64,000 nucleotides of DNA, taken from the NCBI GenBank assembly GCA_965204245.1, contig CBDBED010000002.1, forward strand, positions 186,001 to 250,000, written 5' to 3'. Positions within the stretch are counted from its first letter, which is position 1, and every line of letters starts with the position of its first letter. Positions 42,890 through 51,729 of this stretch are shown here, in pieces. A program made the position numbers and the translations under genes. The notes under the pieces were generated by a model, which saw only the letters and a list, made by a program, of their open reading frames with translations, did no database searches and had not been told where the DNA came from. Source of the stretch: JAAXIE01 sp965204245 (GTDB lineage Bacteria; Chloroflexota; Dehalococcoidia; Lucifugimonadales; JAAXIE01).

Positions 42890-44107
42890 GTGTTCCGTTT
42901 GTTCCGCAAGACTCCCATGTGGCGACGCCATACCCTGCGCGACAGCTATGACGTGGTAATCATCGGCGGGGGCGTCCACGGTCTGTCCACTGCCTACTAT
43001 CTGGGCAAGCAGGGCGTGAAGAACGTGGCCGTGGTGGACCGGGGGTATCTTGGAGGCGGGGGCAGCGCGCGCACGACGGCCATCATCCGGGCCAACTATC
43101 TCACGCCCGAGGGCATCCCATTTTTCCGGCACAGCCTTGGGTTATACGAGAAGCTGGCTCAGGACCTCAACTTCAACCTGATGTTCAGCCAGTTCGGCCG
43201 CTTGGACTTGGGCCATACCGAGTCCGCCATGTTCGGGTTGCACATGCGCACCGAGTTCAACAAGGCGCTGGGGGTTGACAGCCGCCTCATTGATGCAGAC
43301 GAGGTGAAGAAGCTTGTCCCGATCATCGACCTGCGCCGGGGCAAGCAGTTCCCCATCTTGGGGGCGCTGTATCATCCTCCCGGGGGGGGCATAAGGCATG
43401 ATGCCGTGGTCTGGGGATTCGGCCATGGGGCCGATTCCCTTGGGGCGGAACTGCATCCCCAGACCAACGTCACCGCCATTGAGCGTGACGGTGATTCGGC
43501 TTGGACCGTTCGCACCGACAAAGGTGATATTCGCTGCAAGACAGTGGTCAATGCCACTGCGGGTTGGTGCTCGACCGTCGCCCGCATGGTGGACTTGGAC
43601 CTGCCGATAGTGACCTATCCTCTTGAAGCGTGCGTCACCGAGCCTCTGAAACCCATCCTGCACCGAACGATCTCCTCCGCCAATCTGCATGTGTACGCCT
43701 ACCAGACCGACCGGGGAGAGGTAGTTATCGGGGGTGCGGTCAATCCCTACCCCGGATACAGTGTGCGGTCAACCCTGCCTGCCTTGCAGACCCTCACCTC
43801 CCACCTTCTGGAGATGCTGCCCTGCCTGCGAGAAGCCCGCATCCTGCGGCAGTGGGCGGGTCTGTGTGACATGACGCCCGACTATGCGCCTTTGATGGGA
43901 GAGGTGGAAGGGATGCCCGGCTTCATCCTGAACTGCGGCTGGGGTACTTGGGGGTTCAAGGCTGCTCCAGCGGCGGGTGAAAGCGTGGCCTCTCTGATTG
44001 CTTCCGGGAAGACACCGGATTTGATCAAGCACTTCGGGCTGGGCCGGTTCGCCGATGGAAGGCTGGTCAACGAGCGAGCCGCCGCTCCGGCAGCCGCGAT
44101 TCAGTAG
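42890..44107 (+). CDS. mgdA: N-methylglutamate dehydrogenase/sarcosine oxidase beta-like subunit (FAD/FMN amine oxidase)
   Basis: 405 residues from a GTG. DVVIIGGGVHGLSTAYYLG (residues ~17-35) binds FAD; ARTTAIIRANYL follows, as in SoxB and glycine oxidase-like proteins; HPPGGGIRHDAVVWGFGHGA and a C-terminal WAGLCDMTPDYAPLMGEV ... GWGTWGFKAAPAAGE are standard. This subunit oxidises the N-methyl substrate. In most clusters the beta subunit comes first; here it is last (order delta, alpha, gamma, beta). Confidence 0.88.
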   Translation: MFRLFRKTPMWRRHTLRDSYDVVIIGGGVHGLSTAYYLGKQGVKNVAVVDRGYLGGGGSARTTAIIRANYLTPEGIPFFRHSLGLYEKLAQDLNFNLMFSQFGRLDLGHTESAMFGLHMRTEFNKALGVDSRLIDADEVKKLVPIIDLRRGKQFPILGALYHPPGGGIRHDAVVWGFGHGADSLGAELHPQTNVTAIERDGDSAWTVRTDKGDIRCKTVVNATAGWCSTVARMVDLDLPIVTYPLEACVTEPLKPILHRTISSANLHVYAYQTDRGEVVIGGAVNPYPGYSVRSTLPALQTLTSHLLEMLPCLREARILRQWAGLCDMTPDYAPLMGEVEGMPGFILNCGWGTWGFKAAPAAGESVASLIASGKTPDLIKHFGLGRFADGRLVNERAAAPAAAIQ

Positions 44108-44141
44108 CCTAGGGGTCGCCTCCTCTGGGCCGCCGCCCGTG

Positions 44142-44150
44142 TGCTATCAT
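44142..44150 (+). promoter_or_regulatory. Extended -10 promoter of the second Uma2 gene
   Basis: TGCTATCAT (TG-N-TATCAT) 37 bases before the ATG at 44187. The same nonamer precedes the DUF6159 gene at 61649-61657. Confidence 0.4.
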
Positions 44151-44186
44151 AACCGCAATCTTATTCGGGCCTATTGGAGATTTGGC

Positions 44187-44963
44187 ATGGCTACCGCCAA
44201 CAGGAAGGAAGCAGTAGCGGGGCTGACGGGCGTGGAAACGCCTTGGTACGACCTCCTTGATGACCCTGTGCCGCCCGAGGATGCCATGCAGCAGGACGAC
44301 ACCCTCCACTACATCATGTCCGGCATCCGGGCCCGCTATGAGGATGACCCAACGGTGCTCGTCTCGGACGAGACCAACCTCGTCTACGACTCTGCCCGCC
44401 CCGGCTCGGTTGTGGCCCCTGACGGGTACGTCGTGTTCGGTGTGGATGTGCCGACGATAAAGCGAGACCGGCGTAGCTACCGCATACAGGAGTGGGGCAA
44501 GCCTCCCGCTTTCGTGCTGGAGGCCGCATCGGAGAGCACGGCCGCCAACGACTTGGGCCGAAAACGCGAGATTTACGCTGGCATGGGCGCACAGGAATAC
44601 TGGCGTTTCGACCGCACCGGCGAGTACTACGGCGAGCCCATGGTCGGCGAGCGCTTGGTGAATGGCGAGTACGAGCGCCTCGAACTGCACACAGTCGACA
44701 ACGGAGAAGTGTGGTCCCGCAGCGAGGTACTGGGATTGGACTTCTACTACCATGTGGACGAAGAAGGCTACGGCGAGTTCCTTCTGCGGGACAGTGCCAC
44801 GGGTGAATGGATAAACACCCTCGGACGGGAGGCCGCGGCCCGGCGTGCCGAGGCCGCTGCCCGGGAGGCTGAGGCGGCTAGGGCTGACAGAGCTGAAGCC
44901 GAAGTCCATCGGCTGCGACAACGCCTCGAGGAACTGGGTCATGCTGACGAACCCCAGAATTAG
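44187..44963 (+). CDS. Uma2 family (DUF820) putative restriction endonuclease-like protein
   Basis: 258 residues from the ATG at 44187 (GGAG eight bases before), not the earlier frame start. Core: VVAPDGYVVFGVD, PAFVLEAASEST, NDLGRKREIYAGMGAQEYWRFD, the PD-(D/E)XK-like centre; C-terminal Ala/Glu/Arg coiled coil (REAEAARADRAEAEVHRL). A clear paralogue of the 23716 protein. Role unknown; the family is often multiplied in this phylum. Confidence 0.85.
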   Translation: MATANRKEAVAGLTGVETPWYDLLDDPVPPEDAMQQDDTLHYIMSGIRARYEDDPTVLVSDETNLVYDSARPGSVVAPDGYVVFGVDVPTIKRDRRSYRIQEWGKPPAFVLEAASESTAANDLGRKREIYAGMGAQEYWRFDRTGEYYGEPMVGERLVNGEYERLELHTVDNGEVWSRSEVLGLDFYYHVDEEGYGEFLLRDSATGEWINTLGREAAARRAEAAAREAEAARADRAEAEVHRLRQRLEELGHADEPQN

Positions 44964-45015
44964 AATAGGACTGTCGGGCATCGACTCCCCAGCCGGAACG
45001 GAGCAATAGCAGGCC

Positions 45016-46083
45016 TTGCCGAGTGGCTATCAACTCAGCGTCGTAGACCAGTCCCCTGTTCGTAAGGGAGGCTCGGCTGCCGACGCGTTGCGGGAGACGG
45101 TGCGGCTGGCGCAGACCGTGGAGGGTCTGGGGTACAGCCGCTACTGGGTGGCCGAGCACCATAATTCCGGGGCCTTTGCCGGGACTGCTCCGGAAGTCCT
45201 CATCGGCCAGATCGCCGGGGCCACCAACACCATCCGGGTCGGCAGCGGGGGTGTCATGCTTTCCCACTACTCGTCGCTCAAAGTGGCCGAGCAGTTCCGG
45301 GTCCTGGACTCCTTCTTTCCGGGCCGCATTGATCTGGGCATCGGGCGTGCGCCCGGCAGTGACCGGGTTACTTCGGCGGCGTTGGTGTACCCGCGACCGC
45401 AGGCCGACATCAACAAGTTCCCCCAGCAGGTGTCCGACCTGATGGGCTACCTCACTGGCGCTGCCGTGGGAGAGCAGGCTTTTGCTGGCATCCGCGCCCA
45501 ACCCGGCTCCGAACCCGAATCAGTCCCCGAGGTGTGGCTGCTGGGTTCCAGCTATTACAGTGCCCAGTTGGCCGCCGTTCTCGGCCTTCCCTTTTCCTTT
45601 GCCGACTTCTTCGGCATGACCAGCTTTCACGGCCCTCAGGCAGTTTCCGTGTACCGCGAGGAGTTCAAGCCCTCCCCGTTCCTGTCGGAACCCAAGGTCA
45701 ACGTCACCCTTCAGGTGATATGCGCTCCCACCAGTGAGGAGGCGGAATACTTGGCCACCAGCCGCCGTATCGACCGGTTGCGCATGGCCCTGGGGGAGCG
45801 TCAGGGGCTTCTGCCGCCGGAAGAGGCGGCAGCCTACCCTCTGCGAGAGGATGAACGCATCTATATCGAGCGCAATACCGTTGGCAACATCGTGGGGGAC
45901 CCGGAACAGGTGGAGGAACAGATCGTGCAGGCAGCCGCCCGTTACGAGACCACCGACGTGGGCATCGTCACCAACTGCTATGAGTTCCAAGCCAGGGTGA
46001 CGTCGTATGAGTTGGTGGCAGGAAGGTTCGACCTTGAAGCACCTGCAACGGAGCCTGTGCCATCGGAGCAATTAACCCACTAA
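45016..46083 (+). CDS. LLM-class flavin-dependent oxidoreductase (MsnO8-like)
   Basis: 355 residues from a TTG start with GGAG upstream. LSVVDQSPVRKGGSAADALRETVRLAQTVEGLGYSRYWVAEHHN and IRVGSGGVMLSHYSSLKVAEQFRVLDSFFPGRIDLGIGRAPGSD are the hallmarks of the MsnO8 subgroup (broken by loops). It probably oxidises a small substrate with FMNH2. Weak start; a later ATG is not available before the conserved region. Confidence 0.85.
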   Translation: MPSGYQLSVVDQSPVRKGGSAADALRETVRLAQTVEGLGYSRYWVAEHHNSGAFAGTAPEVLIGQIAGATNTIRVGSGGVMLSHYSSLKVAEQFRVLDSFFPGRIDLGIGRAPGSDRVTSAALVYPRPQADINKFPQQVSDLMGYLTGAAVGEQAFAGIRAQPGSEPESVPEVWLLGSSYYSAQLAAVLGLPFSFADFFGMTSFHGPQAVSVYREEFKPSPFLSEPKVNVTLQVICAPTSEEAEYLATSRRIDRLRMALGERQGLLPPEEAAAYPLREDERIYIERNTVGNIVGDPEQVEEQIVQAAARYETTDVGIVTNCYEFQARVTSYELVAGRFDLEAPATEPVPSEQLTH

Positions 46084-46110
46084 CGTATCTACTGATAAGG
46101 AACGGCCGTC

Positions 46111-46275
46111 ATGACCATGCCCAGGACCAACTGGTACACCGACCATCCGCCTGCCTGCACCTGCAAGAACTGCGAGGAGCGCAGGAACATCATGCAGCGT
46201 CACGGCAAGCTGGGCCGCAACGAGCCATGCCCATGCGGAAGCGGCAAGAAGTACAAGCGGTGCCATGGTAGCTAG
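46111..46275 (+). CDS. SEC-C motif mini-protein
   Basis: 54 residues encoded from ATG 46111 to TAG 46273-46275. The N-terminus has ACTCKNCEERRN, and the C-terminus is the SEC-C zinc motif GRNEPCPCGSGKKYKRCHG, as at the end of SecA. Small proteins with SEC-C domains bind zinc and may act as adapters for SecA or ribosomes. It lies 27 bases after the luciferase-like gene, converging on the alpha-2-macroglobulin gene. Confidence 0.8.
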   Translation: MTMPRTNWYTDHPPACTCKNCEERRNIMQRHGKLGRNEPCPCGSGKKYKRCHGS

Positions 46276-46286
46276 CGGTCACATCC

Positions 46287-49200
46287 CTATTCCGCGACCA
46301 CAATCGCCCCACCCAGGGCCTCTCCCCGCTGCTCGGGCTTGTAGTAGGAGTAGACTTGGGAGACCACTTCCTTGGCCTGCACGGGGTACTTGGCCTTTGC
46401 TTGGAAGGTGAACCTCAACTGCTCGCCGGGCGACATGTCCGTAATGTAGAGGATGACCTTCCGCCCCGCGATTTCGAACCGCTTCAGATTGGCATTCTCC
46501 TCCACCAAGGACTGGATGGTCGCCCGCACAGGTTCGAACCCGGTGGGCACTGCCACATCCAGCACCACCATCCCGGCCTTCACGGGTTCGGTTGGGTTGA
46601 ACTGGATTAGGGTTACGACGTTGATGAGGTCATCCACGGCCACATCTTCGGTGCCGTAGTCCACTGATATGTCGAATACCGGCTGCACGTCGGTGCCGGT
46701 GTCGGGTACGGAATACCGCAGCACCGACTGGAGCACCACATCTCCCATTCCCTCGGAGGTCACTGTGACCGGGAGGTCCAAGGGAGGCACCTCGAAGGTC
46801 TGCAACACGTCGGCGTTGGCAGCGTTGATGCGCACCTCCTTGCGCCAGTCGCCGCTCTCCAGCGCGATAGTGGCGTCCACATCGGACCGGGACTTGGTGG
46901 CGAAGGCTGTCAGGGCTTGCAGCCCTACGACGGTATCCTGGGTCGACCCGAAGCCGCCGTAGGCATTGCGCTGGCCAGCAAGCCACTTGGCAGCGCGGCC
47001 AGCGTTCACCAAGTCGCCGCGTTCCACAAGAGAGAGGAGCGCATAGCCGGTGGTCTCAATCACGGCACTCGTGTAGTGATGGCCGGGAGCGGTCTTGGGG
47101 AGGAATTGCGACGGGCCGCCACCCCAGTAGAGGGCGCCGTCATCGCTCTGGGCCAACTCCATCAGTTTGTTATGGGCATCGTCCTTGGAGGGGCTGGCCG
47201 CCAGTTCCATGGCGTAGGCAGTGATGGCGAGGGTATAGGGGTCGTTCATGCCGTTCAGGCGGCCCTCCAGATAGGCCATGGCCTTGTCCGCGGCGGCTTG
47301 GCTGCCAGCTTCCAGCAACGCTATGGCGACGTATGCCGTCAGGGCATCCTTGCCCTGCAAGCCGCCCAGCAGTTCCTGGTGGTGCAGGAAACCGACGTTC
47401 TCGAAGGAGCCGTCGCTCCGCTGGTGTTTCTCAATCCAGTTGGAGGAGGCAGCCAACACTGCCGGGTCGATGTACATCAACTCTCGTGCCTCGGCGAAGG
47501 TCTTGAGGACAAAGGCCGTGAGCCACAGGCTGCCGTCCTCGTCGCTGTCGCCGAAGGCGGAGAAGCTGCCGTCGTGTCTCTGGTACGTGAGTTCACGCTG
47601 GTAGCCGACCAGCATCAGGTGCTCAGCCTTGGCCATAACTTCAGGCTTCAACTGGCCCGTCTCCCTGAGGTAGCGGGCGACGAAGACGTTGGGCGCGAAC
47701 AGAATCATGTTTTGCTCGCCACAGCCGAAGGGCATTTGCAGCAGGCCTTCCAAGCCCTCAATGGTCTGCGTCATGAGGCTGCCAGTCAGGGCCACGTAGG
47801 CCCGCTCCGATCCCACTATCGCGCCTTTAGGTTGCCGCAGGTCGAACACATGGCTGTCTCCTGCCGACAACACCAGGTTGCTCACCTCCTCCACGGGTAT
47901 GCCCTCGGGCTCTACCAGCAGTTCCTTAATGACGGCATCGGCTGCTTCCGCGCTGCGGGCCGTAATCTTGATGGGAACTGTGCCCAGTTGGTTCAGGCGA
48001 ACCTTGAACTCGGTGCCTCCGATGTCGCTGGCGTCTACGCTGACGGACTTGACGCGGTCATCGAGAAGGTCGAAGTCCTCGCTGTCCTCGATCTCCACGA
48101 ATATCTGCTGTGGCGTCTCCAGATAGTTGAACAGGGCGACTTTGACCGGCAGTTCCTCGCCGCGTATGGCGGAGTAAGGCAGGTCTACGGTCAGGAAGAA
48201 GGGCTGGAAGACGCGCAGTTGGTCTTCGCCGATGCCCAGCCCGTGTTCCTTGGACATTCCCACGGCCCGGAGCATCCAAGTGGTGATGCTGTCGGGGGCT
48301 TCCACAGCGACGGAGGCCGAGCCGCTGGCGTCGGTGGTCACGTCCTGCCAGAGCCAGGTTTCGGGGAAGAACTGGCGCACCCGTTGCACCTCGGCCAAGC
48401 CTCCCTGGGCAGTCGCGTCGTCGGGTGCCACCGCCGCGGGAGCTGGCGCCGGTGCGGGGGTCGGGGCGGCCCGGGCTTCTTCGGCCACGGGAGCGGCCAC
48501 GACCATCGCAAGCGGCCCCTGGAACTCCTCTCCTGACGGCACTTCCTTGTTGCTCAGCACCACCACGCCCGCTTCCTCAAATGTCTCGGACGCACCCCGG
48601 GTTCCTATTTCTCCGGCAAACCACGGGTCAATGAATCTCGCTTCGTGCAATTCCACCTGCGGCGCCAAGTACAACTTCTCCAGTTCGTTGAAGACCTGCT
48701 GCAGGTTGAGCCTGTTTTCCGCAAGTATGAACACGCTCTTGTCCACGGCTACCAGACCGACCCGGGATTCGCCCTGAGTCTGAATGTCGATATCTACCGC
48801 GCTGCCGGGGCGCACTTCCTCTTCATTAAACCCAACCTCTACTTGATGGGGATAGGAGGCTTGAACGCTGAAGGGCAGGTAGTCGGCAGCAATCTCGTTG
48901 TTGGGAAGAATCTGGTACACAAGGAGACGTGAGGATGGGGCCATCATGTGGCTGGCAGGGAACCGGATATCAGGGCCCGATGAAACATTGGTAAACAGCA
49001 CCGCGCCCCTTGAAAGGACCTCGTAGTAGAAATTCCGGGCCTCTTGGGTCGAATTCACCCGGAAGTGGATGGCGTCGCCGACTTCGATGTCGCCTTCGGA
49101 GACCTGCTCCAAGTGTATGAAATGACCGGAAGGGGAATGACCAGCGCGCAGAGTCAGGCTAGTGAATCCGGGATTTGCGTCGGCTACAACATCGAGGGAT

Positions 49201-50684
49201 ATGGCGTCGGAGGGCGGGCTGGTCTTCACAAGGGCCTTGCCATTGGACGTGGCAACGCGCAGGGTCTCGGTAGCGCTCTCGTGGAATTCCTCGTTGAGGT
49301 ATGAGAAGCGCAACTCCACCTCGGTATCCACAGGCTGACCGCCGGGAGTCTGGGCCGCCACGAGATAACCCATCTCCAAGCCGGGTTTGAACACGTTGCT
49401 TTCGGGGATGACTTTCAGCACGACGGGAGCAGCCGCCACCGTGAACAGTTGTGTGGCGCTCTCCTCGTAGCCCGTGCTCTTTTCACCCACTGTCACTTCC
49501 AGGGTGACGTTGCCTTGGCCGCCCGCTTGAGGCACGCCTGCCACATAGTCCACTGGAGGCAACTCGAAAGCGGCTTCACCTCTGTCATTGAGGTTGGCGG
49601 TGAAGCGGGCGTATTCCTCCCACACCCCAACGTAGCGCAAGGCAACGATTTCCACCTCGCCCAGTACGGGCTTGCCGAAGGAGTACTCGCCCTTCACGGT
49701 GCCCTTGATGGGTTCGTTTGGCAGGACCCAATCCCGTTCGGTGGTGACCGACACCTCGTACTTGGGCAGCACGTATTCTTCCACCCGCACGTCCAGTTGC
49801 GTTCTCTGGTCTCCAGAAAAGGCCGTCAGTTTCCACACGCCTAGGTTCGGTTCGGTGGAAAGAGGCAGGTCGACCGTGGCCATGCCGTAGCCGTCGGTGG
49901 ACACATCCTTCTTAAACACCTTGATGCCCTTGGCGTCCTGCACTTCTATGGCGGTGCTGGAAGGTAGCGGCTTGAGCCCAAGGTCCAGGGTCATGACACG
50001 TATGTGGACGGTCTGGCCGGGCTTGTAGATGGGTTTGTCCGTTTCCAACAGAAGGAGCAGGCCATCCTGCACGTCCACAGGGGCCCGCCTGCTTTCCTCG
50101 ATTCCCTCTATGGTTGCTTCCAGTTCGTAGGTCCCGGCTTCGACGTTTGGCACGGGCAGGTCTATGGGGCCTACGCCCTCGATGGTGGCTGATGCCGTTG
50201 CTATCTCGGCACTGCCGCGGTAGAGGCTCAGTTGCACGGTGCCTGAAGCAGGTTGGTCTTCACTGAAAAGGGAGACTGACACCTGTTCGATGTGGCCGGC
50301 ACGCAGGGTCTTGGGTGCGACTACCACGTAGCTGTCAGGCTCCAGGGTCGGGTCGACCACCAAGCTCGGAACGGGTACGGCCACAGGCGTTGGCCCAATG
50401 GTGGGGACGGGCTCGGACGCCGGGGTTGGGAGGGGGCTGGCAGCAGAATCAGGTGGTTCCGTGGTAATGGGCGATGGCGTCGGCACGGGTCCGATGGTGG
50501 GAGTGGGTACGGCGGTGGGCGTCGGGTTGACGGCGGGCTTTATGGGCGCGACTGCCGTAGCTGTCGGCGATGAGGGCTTGATGACCGGCCCATGAATGAC
50601 GTCAGGTTCCGGACGGCCACAAGCTACCAAAGCCGCCAACAGCAGCACCCAGATAGCAGACGCGAACAGCTTCCACATCATCAC
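46287..50684 (-). CDS. Alpha-2-macroglobulin family lipoprotein
   Basis: 1465 residues. Signal peptide ending LVACG, a Pro/Thr linker to ~residue 115, MG domains (TDKPIYKPGQTVHIRVMTLD near 235), a bait-region-like segment rich in Ala/Pro (~730-790, EEARAAPTPAPAPAPAAV), the A2M domain (PFFLTVDLPYSAIRGEELPVKVALF), and the thioester MPFGCGEQNM with Cys988. Then a helical thioester domain (~960-1280) and a receptor-binding-like beta domain. Protease cleavage of the bait exposes the thioester, which traps the protease. In bacteria these are usually paired with PbpC; that partner is absent here. Confidence 0.93.
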   Translation of the reverse strand: MMMWKLFASAIWVLLLAALVACGRPEPDVIHGPVIKPSSPTATAVAPIKPAVNPTPTAVPTPTIGPVPTPSPITTEPPDSAASPLPTPASEPVPTIGPTPVAVPVPSLVVDPTLEPDSYVVVAPKTLRAGHIEQVSVSLFSEDQPASGTVQLSLYRGSAEIATASATIEGVGPIDLPVPNVEAGTYELEATIEGIEESRRAPVDVQDGLLLLLETDKPIYKPGQTVHIRVMTLDLGLKPLPSSTAIEVQDAKGIKVFKKDVSTDGYGMATVDLPLSTEPNLGVWKLTAFSGDQRTQLDVRVEEYVLPKYEVSVTTERDWVLPNEPIKGTVKGEYSFGKPVLGEVEIVALRYVGVWEEYARFTANLNDRGEAAFELPPVDYVAGVPQAGGQGNVTLEVTVGEKSTGYEESATQLFTVAAAPVVLKVIPESNVFKPGLEMGYLVAAQTPGGQPVDTEVELRFSYLNEEFHESATETLRVATSNGKALVKTSPPSDAISLDVVADANPGFTSLTLRAGHSPSGHFIHLEQVSEGDIEVGDAIHFRVNSTQEARNFYYEVLSRGAVLFTNVSSGPDIRFPASHMMAPSSRLLVYQILPNNEIAADYLPFSVQASYPHQVEVGFNEEEVRPGSAVDIDIQTQGESRVGLVAVDKSVFILAENRLNLQQVFNELEKLYLAPQVELHEARFIDPWFAGEIGTRGASETFEEAGVVVLSNKEVPSGEEFQGPLAMVVAAPVAEEARAAPTPAPAPAPAAVAPDDATAQGGLAEVQRVRQFFPETWLWQDVTTDASGSASVAVEAPDSITTWMLRAVGMSKEHGLGIGEDQLRVFQPFFLTVDLPYSAIRGEELPVKVALFNYLETPQQIFVEIEDSEDFDLLDDRVKSVSVDASDIGGTEFKVRLNQLGTVPIKITARSAEAADAVIKELLVEPEGIPVEEVSNLVLSAGDSHVFDLRQPKGAIVGSERAYVALTGSLMTQTIEGLEGLLQMPFGCGEQNMILFAPNVFVARYLRETGQLKPEVMAKAEHLMLVGYQRELTYQRHDGSFSAFGDSDEDGSLWLTAFVLKTFAEARELMYIDPAVLAASSNWIEKHQRSDGSFENVGFLHHQELLGGLQGKDALTAYVAIALLEAGSQAAADKAMAYLEGRLNGMNDPYTLAITAYAMELAASPSKDDAHNKLMELAQSDDGALYWGGGPSQFLPKTAPGHHYTSAVIETTGYALLSLVERGDLVNAGRAAKWLAGQRNAYGGFGSTQDTVVGLQALTAFATKSRSDVDATIALESGDWRKEVRINAANADVLQTFEVPPLDLPVTVTSEGMGDVVLQSVLRYSVPDTGTDVQPVFDISVDYGTEDVAVDDLINVVTLIQFNPTEPVKAGMVVLDVAVPTGFEPVRATIQSLVEENANLKRFEIAGRKVILYITDMSPGEQLRFTFQAKAKYPVQAKEVVSQVYSYYKPEQRGEALGGAIVVAE

Positions 50685-50961
50685 CGACTCCTCCTCATGT
50701 GCCCGATTTGCGCTCGCACCCCTCTCACTTCACAGGACGGCGGGGGCTTGGGAAAAGTTCCATGCTCTCTAGGGTCACTCGATTCTCCTTTCGGGGGAGG
50801 CGTGGATGCTCCTTGGGCATGCTGAGCAAGGGGTATGGACCTGGTGGGTGGGGATGGCGAGCGGAGCCGGCTGATGGCTATAACCGTTGGAACGAGTTCG
50901 GATTTCGTAAGGATGCGTCACGGCTTACAGGGCGGGAACCGGGGCGGAGGCTGCGACCTGC
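50685..50961. other. Upstream region of the alpha-2-macroglobulin gene and fringe of island B
   Basis: No gene or strong promoter seen. From about 50895 the sequence resembles the end of a repeat unit (GGATTTCGTAAGGATGCG compared with GGATTTCGTCGTGATGCG in island A), so a degenerate partial unit may start the island. Confidence 0.35.
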
Positions 50962-51159
50962 CAGATAGGGGCATGAGACGCTCTTCGTAGCTGGAACGAT
51001 TTTATTCGTATCCGGGAGGCGTCTCATTCGTCTCATGGTCGTATCTGGGCCGTAGCTGACAAATGGGTTGCACGGGGCGGATTTTGGGGCGCCAAACGTG
51101 ATTGACGGATTTCGTCGTGGCTGTGGGGCGGGGATGTTGGACGGGTTGGCGTCGACACG
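50962..51159 (+). repeat. Island B, unit 1 of the variable-word repeat family
   Basis: Starts with CAGATAGGGGC. Variable word GTCTCAT: inverted as ATGAGACGC (50973-50981), direct in GGCGTCTCATTCGTCTCATG (51018 on). A 9-bp stem ATGAGACGC/GCGTCTCAT is intact. Constant blocks TTCGTAGCTG, TTCGTATCCGGGAG, TCGTATCTGGGCCGTAGCTG and GGATTTCGTCGTGG are present. Confidence 0.75.
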
Positions 51160-51378
51160 CAGATAGGGGCATTCGACACCCGTTGTAGCTGGAGCAAGTT
51201 GTTTCGTATCTGAGAGGTGTAGAAAGTGTCGAATGGTCATATCTGAGCCGTAGCTGACACATGTGTAGAATGGAGGGCGGACGGCGGGGAATTGGGGCGG
51301 GGTTGGGAGTTGGCGGATTTCGTCGTGGCGGCGCAGTGTTGGCAGGTAAAGGAATACAGTTATGGCGGCGGGCGGCGG
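51160..51378 (+). repeat. Island B, unit 2 of the variable-word repeat family
   Basis: Starts with CAGATAGGGGC. Variable word GTGTCGAAT: inverted as ATTCGACAC (51171-51179), direct as GTGTAGAA and GTGTCGAAT (51217-51234) and later GTGTAGAAT near 51263. Stem ATTCGACAC/GTGTCGAAT is 9 bp. Blocks TTGTAGCTGG, TTCGTATCTGAGAG, CCGTAGCTGACACATG and GCGGATTTCGTCGTGG are present; then the flank shared with island A (GGCGGCGGGCGGCG). Confidence 0.75.
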
Positions 51379-51507
51379 GTTGATTTGGCTCCATAGGAGG
51401 GTGCGCACCGGTATTGGGGGGTGCGACAAAATCGGGTTGCTTGGTTGCGGAGTGGTTTCTTATCATGGCGTCCTCTGATGGCGTCCTTGGGGGCGCGAAA
51501 AGAAAGA

Positions 51508-51537
51508 CAGGGGCGCCCCTGCGGGGTGAGTCCCCTG
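51508..51537 (+). other. Conserved two-tier hairpin in the flank of island B
   Basis: Outer stem CAGGGG/CCCCTG and inner stem CGCCCC/GGGGTG (one G-U) around TGC, matching the hairpin at 23085-23120 with compensatory changes in the inner stem. Confidence 0.55.
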
Positions 51538-51618
51538 CCGACTTCCCGGTATCCTTCCGCTCTTTAGCCGGTGCCCTTCGGCTCTTTAGATTGAGGCTAG
51601 CAGGGCTTGGCGAGGGGC

Positions 51619-51662
51619 GTCAATCGAAGAATGTCAGGGGGGCATGACATTCTTCGATTGAC
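51619..51662. repeat. Perfect 18-bp inverted repeat
   Basis: GTCAATCGAAGAATGTCA (51619-51636) and its exact complement (51645-51662) flank an eight-base loop GGGGGGCA, between island B and the esterase gene. It could be a terminator without U tract, a binding site or the end of a small mobile element. Confidence 0.75.
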
Positions 51663-51729
51663 CCAGCACCCTGCCGATGCTAGCGTAAGCAGTGCATCAG
51701 GCGGCCTATCTTTTTCGTTGAGGTGTGGC

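Noticed and set aside
38551..44107. Calling the four sox-like genes a true sarcosine oxidase
   Set aside because: Possible, but the same-strand mgsABC and gmaS genes make N-methylglutamate dehydrogenase the more economical reading; phylogeny would be needed to settle it.
46917..48536. 539-residue plus-strand frame inside the alpha-2-macroglobulin gene
   Set aside because: Antisense shadow of a gene with an intact thioester motif and full domain order.
50878..51466. Minus-strand open frames over island B with similar peptides
   Set aside because: Same reasoning as for island A; similarity follows from the DNA repeat family.
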